64,000 nt of DNA from positions 1,905,578 through 1,969,577 of the forward strand of contig NZ_MVOI01000003.1 in assembly GCF_002283555.1 (NCBI RefSeq), in the 5' to 3' direction. The position numbers and the translations under genes were made by a program. Positions 30,188 through 39,400 of the stretch are shown in pieces; the stretch's first letter is position 1, and every line of letters begins with the position of its first letter. Below the pieces are notes generated by a model. That model searched no databases. It saw only the letters and a program-made list of their open reading frames with translations, and had not been told where the DNA came from. This DNA comes from Rubrivirga sp. SAORIC476. Lineage in GTDB: Bacteria; Bacteroidota; Rhodothermia; Rhodothermales; Rubricoccaceae.

Positions 30188-32359
30188 ATGCTCGCCGTCA
30201 CCCGTCGCCTCGTGCTCGCGTTCGTTTTTGTCGGCGGAGGTGTCGTCGCGCAACCGGCCGCGGAGATCGACCCGGCCGCGCTCCTGGCCACCGACGATTA
30301 CTTCGGCTGGAAGGTGGACGTGTCGGCAGACTATGCGCTCATCGGGGCGTATCGGGCGTCCGAGAACGGCGTGCGGAGCGGCGTCGCGTTCGTCTACGCC
30401 TGGACGGAGACCGGATGGGTGCTAGACGGCACGCTCGTCCCCGACGATGCGGCGGCGGACGACCTGTTCGGAGCGGCCGTCTCGCTCTCGGGCGACCGGG
30501 CGCTCGTCGGCGCATTCGCCAATGGTGACGACGGGGCGCTGAGCGGCTCGGCCTACGTCTTCGTGCGCACGGCCTCGGGCTGGGAGCAGGAGGCCAAGCT
30601 GACCGCCAGCGATGCCGAGGCGGGGGACTACTTCGGATACGCGCTCTCGCTCTCGGGCGACCGGGCGCTCGTCGGCGCGCTCGCAGACGACGATGAGGGG
30701 ACCGATAGCGGCGCCGCCTACGTGTTCGTGCGCTCCGGCACGACCTGGACCGAGGAGGTCAAGCTGACGGCTCTCGACGCGGACGTGGACGACTTCTTCG
30801 GCTTCTCCGTCTCGCTCTCCGGCGATCGCGCGCTCATCGGTGCCTACCGCGACGACGACGGCGGCGACCGCACCGGCTCGGCGTACGTGTTCGTCCGCTC
30901 CGGCACGACGTGGAGCCAGGAGGCCAAGCTCACCGCCTCGGACGCGCAGCCCGTCGACCTCTTCGGGCGCGCCGTCTCGCTCTCGGGCGACCGCGCGCTG
31001 GTCGGGTCCTACTTCAACGACAACCCGGCGCGGAAGAGCGGCGCCGCCTACGTGTTCGCGCGCTCCGGGTCGACGTGGACGGAGGAGGCGAAGCTGGCGC
31101 CCGACGACCGCGGGATCGACCAGGAGTTCGGCATCTCGGTCGCGATCTCTGGCGACCGCGCGCTGGTCGGGTCGCGCCGCGCAGGCCTCGGCCCCGGCAC
31201 CGGCGCCGCCTACGTGTTCGCACGCACGGGCGCGACGTGGGCGCAGGAGGCCGACCTGTTCGCGCCCCGCCTCGACTCCCTCCACGCACTCGGTCAGTCG
31301 GTCGCGATCTCGGGCGACCGCGTGCTCGTCGGCGCGCCCGGCGCCAGCGACGACGGCGACCGCAGCGGCGCCGTCTACAGCTTCGCCCGCGTCGGCGCTC
31401 ACTGGCCCGTGGACGCCCGGCTCATCCGCCCCGCCGTGACGCCCTACGTCTCCACGGTCATCGACGGACGGCTCGGGCTCCGCTACCTGGGGCCGCCCGC
31501 CTCGGGCGTCACCGTGGACGACCTCGCCGCGCAGAACCTCGTCCGCGGCGTGACGGGCTACTACCCCGGCGCCCGCGCGCCCAATCTGTGGACGACGTTC
31601 GACGCGGCGAGCAACACCTGGGCCCCCGCGGCCGGCACCGGCGAGGAACTGGCCCTCGGCCGCGCGTTCCGCTGGCAGATGTACGACCGCGCGCAGGGCA
31701 ACCCGCGCGTCAGCGTCGGGGTCGAGTTTCCGTTCGTGCTCACCACCGACCGCCCCGCCAACACGACCGACGTGACGGTCGAACTGGACACCGCCGGGAC
31801 GCGGTTCACGTACCTCGCCAACCCGTTCGCGACAGATCTCGACCTGACCGGGATCGCGTCGTGGCCCGGCGGCACCAACGTCAGTCCGAATGCGCCGGTC
31901 TGGGTGTGGGACCCCGAGACGCGCCTCTGGGTGGACGCGCCCGCCGCGATCGGCCCCTGGGAGGCGTTCCGCGTCAAGGCCAAAGGGCCGCGCACCAACG
32001 GCGCTGCGCGGACGCTCACGATTCCTGCCTGGGCCGCCGGGCTGGCGGCCCGGCCCGCCGCGCCCGTCTCCGACGCGCGCCTCCCGAGCCCCGAGGCGGA
32101 GACGGTGACCCTGCTACCCGTCGCACCCAACCCCAGCGTGGGCGGCGCGCGGGTGGCGTTCGAACTGTCCGAGCCGGGCACGGTGCGCCTGACCGTCCTG
32201 GACGTGCAGGGCCGCACGGTCGCGGTCCTTGCGGACGGAGCCGTCGCGGCAGGCCGCCACGAGGCGCGTCTGAGCGCGACGCTCGCGGCGGGTGTCTACG
32301 TCGTCCGGCTGGAGGCTGCCGGGCAGGTGGTCGCCCGCCGAGCCGTCGTCGCGCGCTGA
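30188..32359 (+). CDS. secreted FG-GAP seven-bladed propeller protein with T9SS domain
   Basis: 723 residues. Signal peptide MLAVTRRLVLAFVFVGGGVVA. Residues 30-410 hold seven repeats of about 55 residues with the core DLFGAAVSLSGDRALVGA ... GSAYVFVR (FG-GAP type), enough for one integrin-alpha-like seven-bladed propeller. Residues 420-620 carry the same unnamed module as the preceding gene (GPPASGVTVDDLAAQNLVRG ... LANPFATDLDL ... PNAPVWVWDP). A T9SS type A sorting domain ends it (VAPNPSVGGARVAFEL ... LDVQGRTVAVLAD). ATG at 30188 begins the signal peptide. Probably anchored to the surface; ligand unknown. Confidence 0.87.
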   Translation: MLAVTRRLVLAFVFVGGGVVAQPAAEIDPAALLATDDYFGWKVDVSADYALIGAYRASENGVRSGVAFVYAWTETGWVLDGTLVPDDAAADDLFGAAVSLSGDRALVGAFANGDDGALSGSAYVFVRTASGWEQEAKLTASDAEAGDYFGYALSLSGDRALVGALADDDEGTDSGAAYVFVRSGTTWTEEVKLTALDADVDDFFGFSVSLSGDRALIGAYRDDDGGDRTGSAYVFVRSGTTWSQEAKLTASDAQPVDLFGRAVSLSGDRALVGSYFNDNPARKSGAAYVFARSGSTWTEEAKLAPDDRGIDQEFGISVAISGDRALVGSRRAGLGPGTGAAYVFARTGATWAQEADLFAPRLDSLHALGQSVAISGDRVLVGAPGASDDGDRSGAVYSFARVGAHWPVDARLIRPAVTPYVSTVIDGRLGLRYLGPPASGVTVDDLAAQNLVRGVTGYYPGARAPNLWTTFDAASNTWAPAAGTGEELALGRAFRWQMYDRAQGNPRVSVGVEFPFVLTTDRPANTTDVTVELDTAGTRFTYLANPFATDLDLTGIASWPGGTNVSPNAPVWVWDPETRLWVDAPAAIGPWEAFRVKAKGPRTNGAARTLTIPAWAAGLAARPAAPVSDARLPSPEAETVTLLPVAPNPSVGGARVAFELSEPGTVRLTVLDVQGRTVAVLADGAVAAGRHEARLSATLAAGVYVVRLEAAGQVVARRAVVAR
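30290..31420 (+). repeat. FG-GAP tandem repeats (165-bp period)
   Basis: Seven in-frame units of about 165 bp, each with a CTCTCGGGCGACCGsGCGCT-like core. The central units are nearly identical at this core, while the first and last are more diverged. It encodes the propeller of the FG-GAP protein. Confidence 0.75.
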
Positions 32360-32367
32360 CCGGAGCC

Positions 32368-32399
32368 ACGCGGCCCCGGCCCACCGCTAGGCCTGGGCC
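32368..32399. terminator. convergent hairpin between the FG-GAP gene and metK
   Basis: GCGGCCC-c-GGCC (32368-32379), loop of 8, GGCC-t-GGGCCGC (32388-32399). The arms span the 27-nt gap and run into the last codons of metK, so it can serve both convergent genes. Confidence 0.55.
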
Positions 32400-33592
32400 G
32401 CCTCGGTGAGGGCGTCGACCAGGTCGAGGCGCTCCCACGGGAACTCGTCGCGGCCGAAGTGGCCGTAAGCCGCCGTGTTGCGGTACGTCGGCCGCGTCTC
32501 GGCATCGGGGTCGATCAGGCCGAAGCGCGAGATGATGGCCGCCGGGCGGAGGTCGACGACCTCGGTCACGAGGTCGGCCAGCTGGGCGTCGGTGAGGCCC
32601 TTGCCGGTGCCGTTGGTCTCGACGCGGATCGAGACCGGGTCGGCGACGCCGATCGCGTAGGCGACCTGCACGAGGGCCTCGTCGGCCAGCCCGGCCGCGA
32701 CCAGATTCTTGGCGACGTGGCGCGTGGCGTAGGCCGCCGAGCGGTCCACCTTGGAGGGGTCCTTGCCGGAGAAGGCACCGCCGCCGTGGGCGCCCTTCCC
32801 GCCGTACGTGTCGACGATGATCTTGCGGCCCGTGAGCCCCGTGTCGCCGTGCGGCCCGCCGATCACGAAGGTGCCCGTCGGGTTGACGTGCAGGATGAGG
32901 CCGTCATCGACCATGCCCTCGGGCAGGACCGCCGGCAGGACGTGCTCGCGGACGTCGGCCTTGATCTGGGCGAGCGTCGCGTCGTCGTCCTCGGGGTTGA
33001 TCTCGTCGTGCTGGGTCGAGATGACGACGGTGTGGATGCGCTTGGGCGTCCGGCCGTCGGCTTCGTACTCGATGGTGACCTGGCTCTTCGCGTCGGGCCG
33101 GAGGTAGGTCATCACCTCGCCCGCCTTGCGGATCTCGGCGAGCCGCTGCACGAGGCGGTGCGAGAGCATCAGCGCGAGCGGCATCAGCGTCTCCTCGTCC
33201 TCGCGGGTCGCGTAGCCGAACATCATGCCCTGGTCACCGGCGCCCTGCTCCACGTGGAGGCCCTGGTCGTCGTCGACGCCCTGCGCGATGTCGGCCGACT
33301 GCTCGTGGATCGAGACCAGCACGCCACAGGAGCGGGCGTCGAACTGGAGCATCGGGTCGGTGTAGCCGATCTCCTCGATGGTCGTGCGGACGACCTCCTG
33401 CACGTCGACGTAGGTGTCGCTCGTGACCTCGCCCGAGACCACGACGAGGCCCGTCGTGCAGAGCGTCTCGATGGCGCAGCGGCTGGCGGGGTCGCCTGCG
33501 AGGAAGGCGTCGAGGAGGGCGTCGGAGATCTGGTCCGAGACTTTGTCCGGGTGGCCTTCGGAGACGGACTCGGAGGTGAAGAGGATCGCCAT
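32387..33592 (-). CDS. metK: S-adenosylmethionine synthetase
   Basis: Cytosolic enzyme of 401 residues making SAM from methionine and ATP. The family opening [20 protein letters not shown] is intact (catalytic His in GHPDK). The second signature [12 protein letters not shown] is present, as is the phosphate-binding [20 protein letters not shown]. The K+/Mg2+ ligands are as expected, and the C-terminal YGHFGR matches the family ending. ATG at 33592 follows GGTTTCCC. It provides the methyl donor whose by-product AhcY recycles. Single gene, divergent from acpP with a 247-nt intergenic region. Confidence 0.98.
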   Translation of the reverse strand: MAILFTSESVSEGHPDKVSDQISDALLDAFLAGDPASRCAIETLCTTGLVVVSGEVTSDTYVDVQEVVRTTIEEIGYTDPMLQFDARSCGVLVSIHEQSADIAQGVDDDQGLHVEQGAGDQGMMFGYATREDEETLMPLALMLSHRLVQRLAEIRKAGEVMTYLRPDAKSQVTIEYEADGRTPKRIHTVVISTQHDEINPEDDDATLAQIKADVREHVLPAVLPEGMVDDGLILHVNPTGTFVIGGPHGDTGLTGRKIIVDTYGGKGAHGGGAFSGKDPSKVDRSAAYATRHVAKNLVAAGLADEALVQVAYAIGVADPVSIRVETNGTGKGLTDAQLADLVTEVVDLRPAAIISRFGLIDPDAETRPTYRNTAAYGHFGRDEFPWERLDLVDALTEAAQA

Positions 33593-33753
33593 GGGAAACC
33601 GCGAATTGGAGGGTGCAGAGGGCCGAGAAGGTAGCCGACCCCCGGCGTTCCCTGCGCCCCGATTCGGCGCCGTGCCGCGAGGAGAACGCGTCTTCGGCGA
33701 ATCTGCGTCGGCCGACGCTCGTAAGGTGCCCGGAAGCCACTGCGTCGGGCCGA

Positions 33754-33784
33754 TTGCCCGGCCCGAGCGGCTGACGTAGTTTTC
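33754..33784 (+). promoter_or_regulatory. Bacteroidota-type promoter of acpP
   Basis: TTG (33754-33756), 20-nt spacer, TAGTTTTC (33777-33784), matching the TTG / TAnnTTTG consensus of the primary sigma factor of Bacteroidota at 7 of 8 positions in the -7 box. Transcription would start about 50 nt before the acpP ATG. Confidence 0.65.
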
Positions 33785-33839
33785 CCGCCCTCATGGCGCC
33801 CGACCGGCGCACCCCTACCCTCTACATCCGACCCATCCC

Positions 33840-34085
33840 ATGGCTGACGCGTCCACCGAACAGCGAATCAAGGAGATCATCGTCGAGAAGCTCGGCGTCG
33901 ACATGGCCGACATCACGCCCGAAGCCTCGTTCACCAACGACCTCGGTGCCGACTCCCTCGACACGGTCGAGCTGATCATGGAGTTCGAGAAAGAGTTCGA
34001 CATGACCATCCCCGACGAGGACGCCGAGCAGATCGCGACCGTCGGCGATGCGATCTCGTACGTCAGCAAGCAGCAGGACGCGTAG
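33840..34085 (+). CDS. acpP: acyl carrier protein
   Basis: 81-residue acidic helical protein that carries growing fatty acyl chains on phosphopantetheine. The attachment site is the Ser of [15 protein letters not shown]. The rest ([38 protein letters not shown]) is standard AcpP. The ATG follows the C-rich leader CATCCGACCCATCCC. A good promoter lies 56 nt upstream, and a T-tailed terminator before fabF should let ACP be made in excess of the synthase. Confidence 0.98.
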   Translation: MADASTEQRIKEIIVEKLGVDMADITPEASFTNDLGADSLDTVELIMEFEKEFDMTIPDEDAEQIATVGDAISYVSKQQDA

Positions 34086-34117
34086 GGTCCTGCTCGGCCC
34101 CTCCACTCCGACGTTCT

Positions 34118-34151
34118 CCGGCGGGGCGCTCTGCAGCGCACCGCCGGTTTT
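34118..34151 (+). terminator. intrinsic terminator between acpP and fabF
   Basis: CCGGCGG-g-GCGCT (34118-34130), loop CTGC, AGCGC-a-CCGCCGG (34135-34147), followed by TTTTG. It lies 33 nt past the acpP stop. It is one of the few hairpins here with a real T-run, so partial termination before fabF is likely. Confidence 0.75.
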
Positions 34152-34190
34152 GTATCCCGCCCCTGCGGCGGCCCGTTCCGCGAATCACCT

Positions 34191-35456
34191 ATGTCGTTCT
34201 CCGACCGCCGCGTCGTCGTCACCGGCCTCGGCGCACTCACGCCCATCGGCCACTCGGTCCCCGCCTTCTGGGACGCCATGATGGAGGGCCGCAGCGGTGC
34301 GGCGCCCATCACGCACTTCGACGCCAGCGAGTACCCGACCACGTTCGCCTGTGAGGTGACGGACTTCGACCCGGGGGACTACCTCGACCGCAAGGAGGCC
34401 CGCCGCCTCGACCCGTTCGCCCAGTACGCCATCGTCGCCGCCGACGAGGCGCTGGCCGACGCGGGCATCGACCCCTCCAGCATGTCGGAGGAGGAGCGGA
34501 CGGGGATCGGCGTGATCGTGGGGTCGGGCATCGGTGGGATGAAGCTGTTCCAGGACCAGGTGGTGCAGTACGCCGCGCACGGTCCGCGTCGCCTGAGCCC
34601 GTTCTTCGTGCCGATGATGATCATCGACATGGCGCCGGGCTTGATCTCGATGCGGCACGGCCTCCACGGGCCCAACTACGCGACGGTCTCGGCGTGCGCC
34701 ACGTCCAACAACGCCATTGGTGACGCCTGGATGGTGATCAAGGCCGGGCTCGCGGATACGGTGGTGGCGGGCGGCACCGATGCCTCCATCACGGAGGTCG
34801 GGCTGGGCGGCTTCGGCAACATGAAGGCGCTCTCAACGCGCAACGACGATCCCCAGGGCGCCAGCCGCCCGTTCGACGCGGCCCGCGACGGCTTCGTGAT
34901 GGGCGAGGGCGCGGGCGCGCTCATCCTGGAGGACTACGACCACGCGGTCGCCCGCGGGGCCCGCATCTACGCCGAGGTGGCAGGCGTTGGCATGAGCGCC
35001 GACGCGCACCACATCTCGGCGCCTCACCCGGAAGGCCTCGGCGCGCGGCTCGCGATGCGGCAGGCGCTCCAGACGGCGGGCATCACGCCCGAGGACGTCG
35101 ACTACCTCAACATGCACGGCACGAGCACGCCGCTGGGCGATGTGGCGGAGACGAAGGCCATCAAGACGGTCTTCGGCGAGCACGCCTACCAGATGAACCT
35201 CTCGTCCACGAAGTCGATGACGGGCCACCTGCTGGGTGCCGCGGGAGCCGTCGAGGCGGTGGCGTCCATCCTGGCCATCCAGCACGGCAAAATCCCGCCG
35301 ACGATCAACTTCGAGACGCCGGACCCGGCCTGCGACCTCAACTACACGTTCAACGCGCCCCAGGAGCGCGACGTCAAGGTGGCGCTCTCGAACGCGTTCG
35401 GCTTCGGCGGCCACAACACGTGCATCGTGTTCAAGAAGGTCGAAGACGCGGCGTAG
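34191..35456 (+). CDS. fabF: beta-ketoacyl-ACP synthase II
   Basis: 421-residue condensing enzyme that elongates acyl-ACP with malonyl-ACP. The N terminus RRVVVTGLGALTPIGHSV is typical. The active-site Cys is in VSACATSNNAIGDAW, where the common family reading is ACATG. The two catalytic His are in NMHGTSTPLGDVAET and KSMTGHLLGAAGAVE. The C-terminal NAFGFGGHN is canonical. acpP precedes it. The usual downstream rnc gene is missing; instead a hairpin and unrelated genes follow. ATG at 34191. Confidence 0.97.
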   Translation: MSFSDRRVVVTGLGALTPIGHSVPAFWDAMMEGRSGAAPITHFDASEYPTTFACEVTDFDPGDYLDRKEARRLDPFAQYAIVAADEALADAGIDPSSMSEEERTGIGVIVGSGIGGMKLFQDQVVQYAAHGPRRLSPFFVPMMIIDMAPGLISMRHGLHGPNYATVSACATSNNAIGDAWMVIKAGLADTVVAGGTDASITEVGLGGFGNMKALSTRNDDPQGASRPFDAARDGFVMGEGAGALILEDYDHAVARGARIYAEVAGVGMSADAHHISAPHPEGLGARLAMRQALQTAGITPEDVDYLNMHGTSTPLGDVAETKAIKTVFGEHAYQMNLSSTKSMTGHLLGAAGAVEAVASILAIQHGKIPPTINFETPDPACDLNYTFNAPQERDVKVALSNAFGFGGHNTCIVFKKVEDAA

Positions 35457-35473
35457 CGTCGGGCAGCAGATCG

Positions 35474-35505
35474 CGGGGGCGGTGGGCGAGGGCCTGCCGC
35501 CCCCG
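35474..35505 (+). terminator. hairpin after fabF
   Basis: CGGGGGCGG (35474-35482) and CCGCCCCCG (35497-35505), 9 perfect pairs, followed by TTCTCG, 17 nt past the fabF stop. The remaining 240 nt before the next start contain only smaller GC-rich inverted repeats. Confidence 0.7.
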
Positions 35506-35744
35506 TTCTCGTACAGGACGACGCTTCGCCCAGCCGCCATCCCTGCCGCACCCGGAGCCCCAGGGGCAGGAGCTGATGGGCTTCCGCTTTGGCGTTATCG
35601 GCACGTCGAGTCGGTCGGGGTACGTCCGCCTCGGGTGGGGCCTCCCGCTGTGGGCGGGTCTCGCCTCAAGGGGTGGTACGCCGGGCGCCTTGCGCTGAGG
35701 GCGGTGGTGCCCCACCTTGCGGGCACACCAGACCCTCGGCCGCC

Positions 35745-36215
35745 ATGTCGCACACTTCGCCTCTGGGGCGTTTCGCCCTCCTGTTCGTCGTTTTCCTGTT
35801 CGTCGGCTGTGGGTCGGGCAACGGGGTCCGCGAGAATCGCGATCCCAACGTGGTCACGGCGGCCGACACGGACGGCCAGGCGCTGGCGCGTGTCGAGGAC
35901 ATGCTGCGCGGGCAGGTCGCGGGCGTACAGGTCCGCCAGGAAGCAGGCAACCTCGTCATCCGGATCCGCGGCACCGAGAGCATCCGAGCCGACGGCAACG
36001 CGGACCCTCTGTTCGTGATCGACGGGATCGCGGTTCCGCTCGGGGTGGGGGGCGCGCTCCAGGGCATCAACCCGCGCGACGTCGCCAGCATCCGTGTGCT
36101 GAAGAACGCCAGCGAGACCGCCATGTATGGGTCGCGTGGGGCCAACGGGGTCATCCTGATCACGACCGTCCGGCCGGACTCAGGAGGGCACGACGGCTCG
36201 GGCGCCGGGTCCTGA
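35745..36215 (+). CDS. stand-alone TonB-plug lipoprotein (SusC-type plug without barrel)
   Basis: 156 residues. The signal peptide RFALLFVVFLFVGCGSGNG has a lipobox (VGC), so it is a lipoprotein. The rest is a SusC-like plug domain: VEDMLRGQVAGVQVRQEAGN, RIRGTESIRADGNADPLFVI, then IRVLKNASETAMYGSRGANG and VILITT, which is the signature found in the SusC plug encoded 1 kb downstream. No beta-barrel follows. The ATG at 35745 begins the signal peptide. It precedes the susC promoter by about 100 nt, so it may be a separate transcript. It could interact with SusC barrels or bind ligand; the role is unknown. Confidence 0.8.
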   Translation: MSHTSPLGRFALLFVVFLFVGCGSGNGVRENRDPNVVTAADTDGQALARVEDMLRGQVAGVQVRQEAGNLVIRIRGTESIRADGNADPLFVIDGIAVPLGVGGALQGINPRDVASIRVLKNASETAMYGSRGANGVILITTVRPDSGGHDGSGAGS

Positions 36216-36304
36216 ATGCGCTTTTCCTGGGATGCGTGAGAGTGAAGGGCAGCGGAGGAGACGGCCAGGCAGCCGTGCCGCCCTACAGTCTCTAAAGCCC
36301 GATG

Positions 36305-36336
36305 TAAGCGTTTGCGCAATCTGGGGGAAACGCTTA
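36305..36336 (+). promoter_or_regulatory. paired operator-like inverted repeat at the susC promoter
   Basis: TAAGCGTTT (36305-36313) and AAACGCTTA (36328-36336) form a perfect 9-bp inverted repeat with a 14-nt spacer. Each arm contains an AANCGNTT core, the half-conserved centre of LacI-family operators; the CG centres are 22 bp apart. One arm covers the -33 element and the other the -7 element of the promoter below. It is a candidate site for a LacI-type regulator or another dimeric protein. No regulator gene is next to it. Confidence 0.55.
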
Positions 36337-36342
36337 AGCTTG
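36312..36342 (+). promoter_or_regulatory. Bacteroidota-type promoter of susC
   Basis: TTG (36312-36314), 20-nt spacer, TAAGCTTG (36335-36342), 7 of 8 matches to TAnnTTTG. It overlaps both arms of the operator-like repeat and lies 74 nt before the susC ATG. Confidence 0.6.
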
Positions 36343-36416
36343 GGTCGGCTGATAGCGCTTCCGGTCTCTGGTGGTGCGGTCGGTCGAACGGACACCCCAC
36401 ACACACCCCTACACAG

Positions 36417-39400
36417 ATGAGTCGGAACGCTACCCTCCTCGGGCTGGCCGCGCTCCTGTTTGCGTTCGGTGCGGCCCCCGCGGCCGTCGCGCAAACGGTA
36501 ACAGGCACAGTCGTGGACGCCTCCTCTGGCGACCCCCTGCCCTTCGTCAACGTCGTCATCGAAGGCACCACGCGCGGCGCCGCGACCAACCTCGACGGCG
36601 AGTACTCGATCGCGGTGGACGGCCCCGAGTCGGTCCTCGTCTACCGCTTCCTCGGCTACATCACGGCAACCGAGACGGTCGGCAGCCGCTCCGTCATCGA
36701 CGTGCGCCTCGAAGAGGACTCCGACATCCTCGACGAGGTCGTCGTGGTCGGCTACGGCACGCAGCGTCGCGGCGACGTGACGGCCTCGGTGTCGTCGGTT
36801 GATGTCGACGACGCCAACGAGGGGCTGGTGACCGCCCCGACGGACTTCCTGGAAGGCCGGGTGGCGGGTGTGAGCGTGATCGAGAGCTCGGGCGAGCCCG
36901 GCGCGAACGTCTCCGTCCGGATCCGTGGCGGCACGTCCATCACGGCGTCCAACGAGCCGCTCTATGTCATCGACGGCATCCCGGTCTCGGGCGACAACGT
37001 CACGCCCGGAGGCGCAGGCCAGGCCACGGCCGGCCCGGCGCGCAACCCGCTGACGCTGCTCAACCCGAACGACATCGCGTCGGTGACGGTCCTCAAGGAC
37101 GCCTCCGCGACGGCCATCTACGGCTCGCGCGGCGCCAACGGCGTGGTCCTGATCACGACCAAGAACGGGGCTCAGGGCCGCGTCACGGTCGACTATGAGG
37201 GCTCGTTCTCGATCTCGCAGGCCAGCGAGACGTTCGACGTGCTCACGGCCGACGAGTACCGCCAGTTCGTGACGACCAACTTCGGCGCGGGGACCCTCGC
37301 CGGTCCCGATCCATCGCTCAACACGGGCTCGATCAACAGCGACTTCGTCGGGGAGCTCTTCCGGCCTGCACCGACGCAGTCCCACAACCTGTCGTTCGGC
37401 GGCGGCACCGCGAACACGCAGTACCGCGCCAGCCTGAGCTACCTCAACCAGGACGGCATCGTGATCTCGTCCGGGCTGGAGCGCGTGACCGCGCGCCTCA
37501 ACGCGAGCAACCAGCTCTACGACAACAAGCTGCGGCTGAGCCTCAACCTGACGAGCGCCCTCACCGACGACGACTTCGTGCCGGCCAACGACACGGGCGG
37601 CTTCGAGGGCGGTCTCTTCCAGAACGCCATCCAGTACCGGCCGGTCGCCCCGGTCAACGACCCGAACGCCAACGACGGCTTCTACGAGGTCCCCGGCCAG
37701 CGGTCGTTCCGCAACCCGGTGGCGCTCGCCGAGCAGGTCGATGAGACGGCCCGCACCGTCCGTACGCTGGGCAACATCTCGGCGGAGCTGGACCTGATGG
37801 AGGGCCTGACGGCCTCGCTCAACGTGGGCGGTGACCGCTCGGTCGGCGCGCGGCGCTCCTACATCCCCGGTGCCAGCCCGATCGGCGCGGAGTTCACGAC
37901 GGCGACCACCAACGGCGGCTCCGGCTACCGGCGGACGCTGGAGCGGTCCTCGGCGACGCTCTCGACGTACCTCACCTACGGCACCAACGTCGGCAACAGC
38001 AACTTCGACCTGCTCGGCGGCTACGAGTACCAGCGGTTCAACTACAGCGAGACCTCGCTCCAGGCGGTCTCGTTCGTGACCGACTTCACGGAGGACAACC
38101 AGCTCCAGTCGGGCTCGGTCGTGGTCAACGCCAACAACGCCGGGCCGGGCTCCTTCTCGGCGCGCGCCGAGAACCTGCTGGCGTCGTTCTTCACGCGCAC
38201 CAACTACAACTACGACGAGCGCTACTACCTGACCGGCTCGCTCCGCTACGACGGCTCGTCGCGCTTCTCGGCCGACAACCGGTACGCGCTCTTCCCGGCC
38301 ATCTCGGGCGCCTGGCGCATCTCGGCGGAGCCGTTCTTCGACGGCGGCACGGCGGTCACCGACCTCCGTCTCCGCGCGGGCTACGGCGTCGTGGGCAACC
38401 AGGGCATCGGCGACTACCTGTACCTCCCGCTGCTCGGTGCCAACCCGGCCAACTCGGCGGTCCTCAACGGGATCATCGTGCCGGGCTACGCCCCCACGCA
38501 GCTCGAGAACCCGGATCTGAAGTGGGAGCAGAAGGAGGAGTTCACGGTCGGCCTCGACTACCGACTCCTGAGCGACCGCCTCTACGGCTCGGTCGAGTTC
38601 TACCGCAACACGACCAACGACCTGCTCCTGAACGTGCCGGTGCTCGCGTCGGTCGTGGCCAGCCAGGTCCAGAACGTCGGCTCGCTGCGCAACACGGGCG
38701 TCGACCTCTCGCTGGACGCGCTGCTCTTCGAGAACGACAACGCGTCGTTCACGCTCGGGCTCACGTTCAACACGAACCAGAACGAGGTGCTCGACCTCGG
38801 CGGTGCCAACCAGCTGTTCACCGGCCTCGTCTCGGGCGAGGGCCAGTCGAACGTGAACGCGCTCCTGCTGACGCCGGGCGAGGAGTTCCCGGTGTTCTAC
38901 GGCTTCGAGTTCACGGGCGACTTCGACAACGGTGCGGCCGTCTTCAACGACTACGAAGCCAGCGACCTCGACGGCGACGGCATCGTCGGCCCGCTCGAGC
39001 GCACGCTCGTCGGCACGACGACGGCGCCGGGCGACGATGACCGCGTCAAGATCGGCAGCCCGCGCCCGGACTTCACGTACGGCATCCGCCTCAACGCGGC
39101 GTTCGGCGATCTCGGCGTCCGCGCGTTCTTCCGCGGCGAGCAGGGCCGGGAGCTGCTCAACAACACGGCGCTCGTCTACGGGACGCGCGCGGTGGCCGGC
39201 AACCGCAACGTGCTCGACCTTGGCAGCGACTTCTACGCCACCGAGGACATCGGCGCGGCGGCCGTCTACTCGTCGCGCTACGTCGAGGACGCCTCGTTCC
39301 TGCGCCTCGACCAGCTCACGTTGGACTACGCGCTCGGCTCGATCATTCCGGAGGTCCGCAACGCGCGCGTCTTCGTGACGGGCAACAACCTGTTCGTGGT

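Noticed and set aside
35457-35744. Missing rnc gene after fabF as a possible gene loss with a hidden remnant
   Set aside because: The gap has a terminator and small inverted repeats but no RNase III motif in any frame; rnc is presumably located elsewhere.
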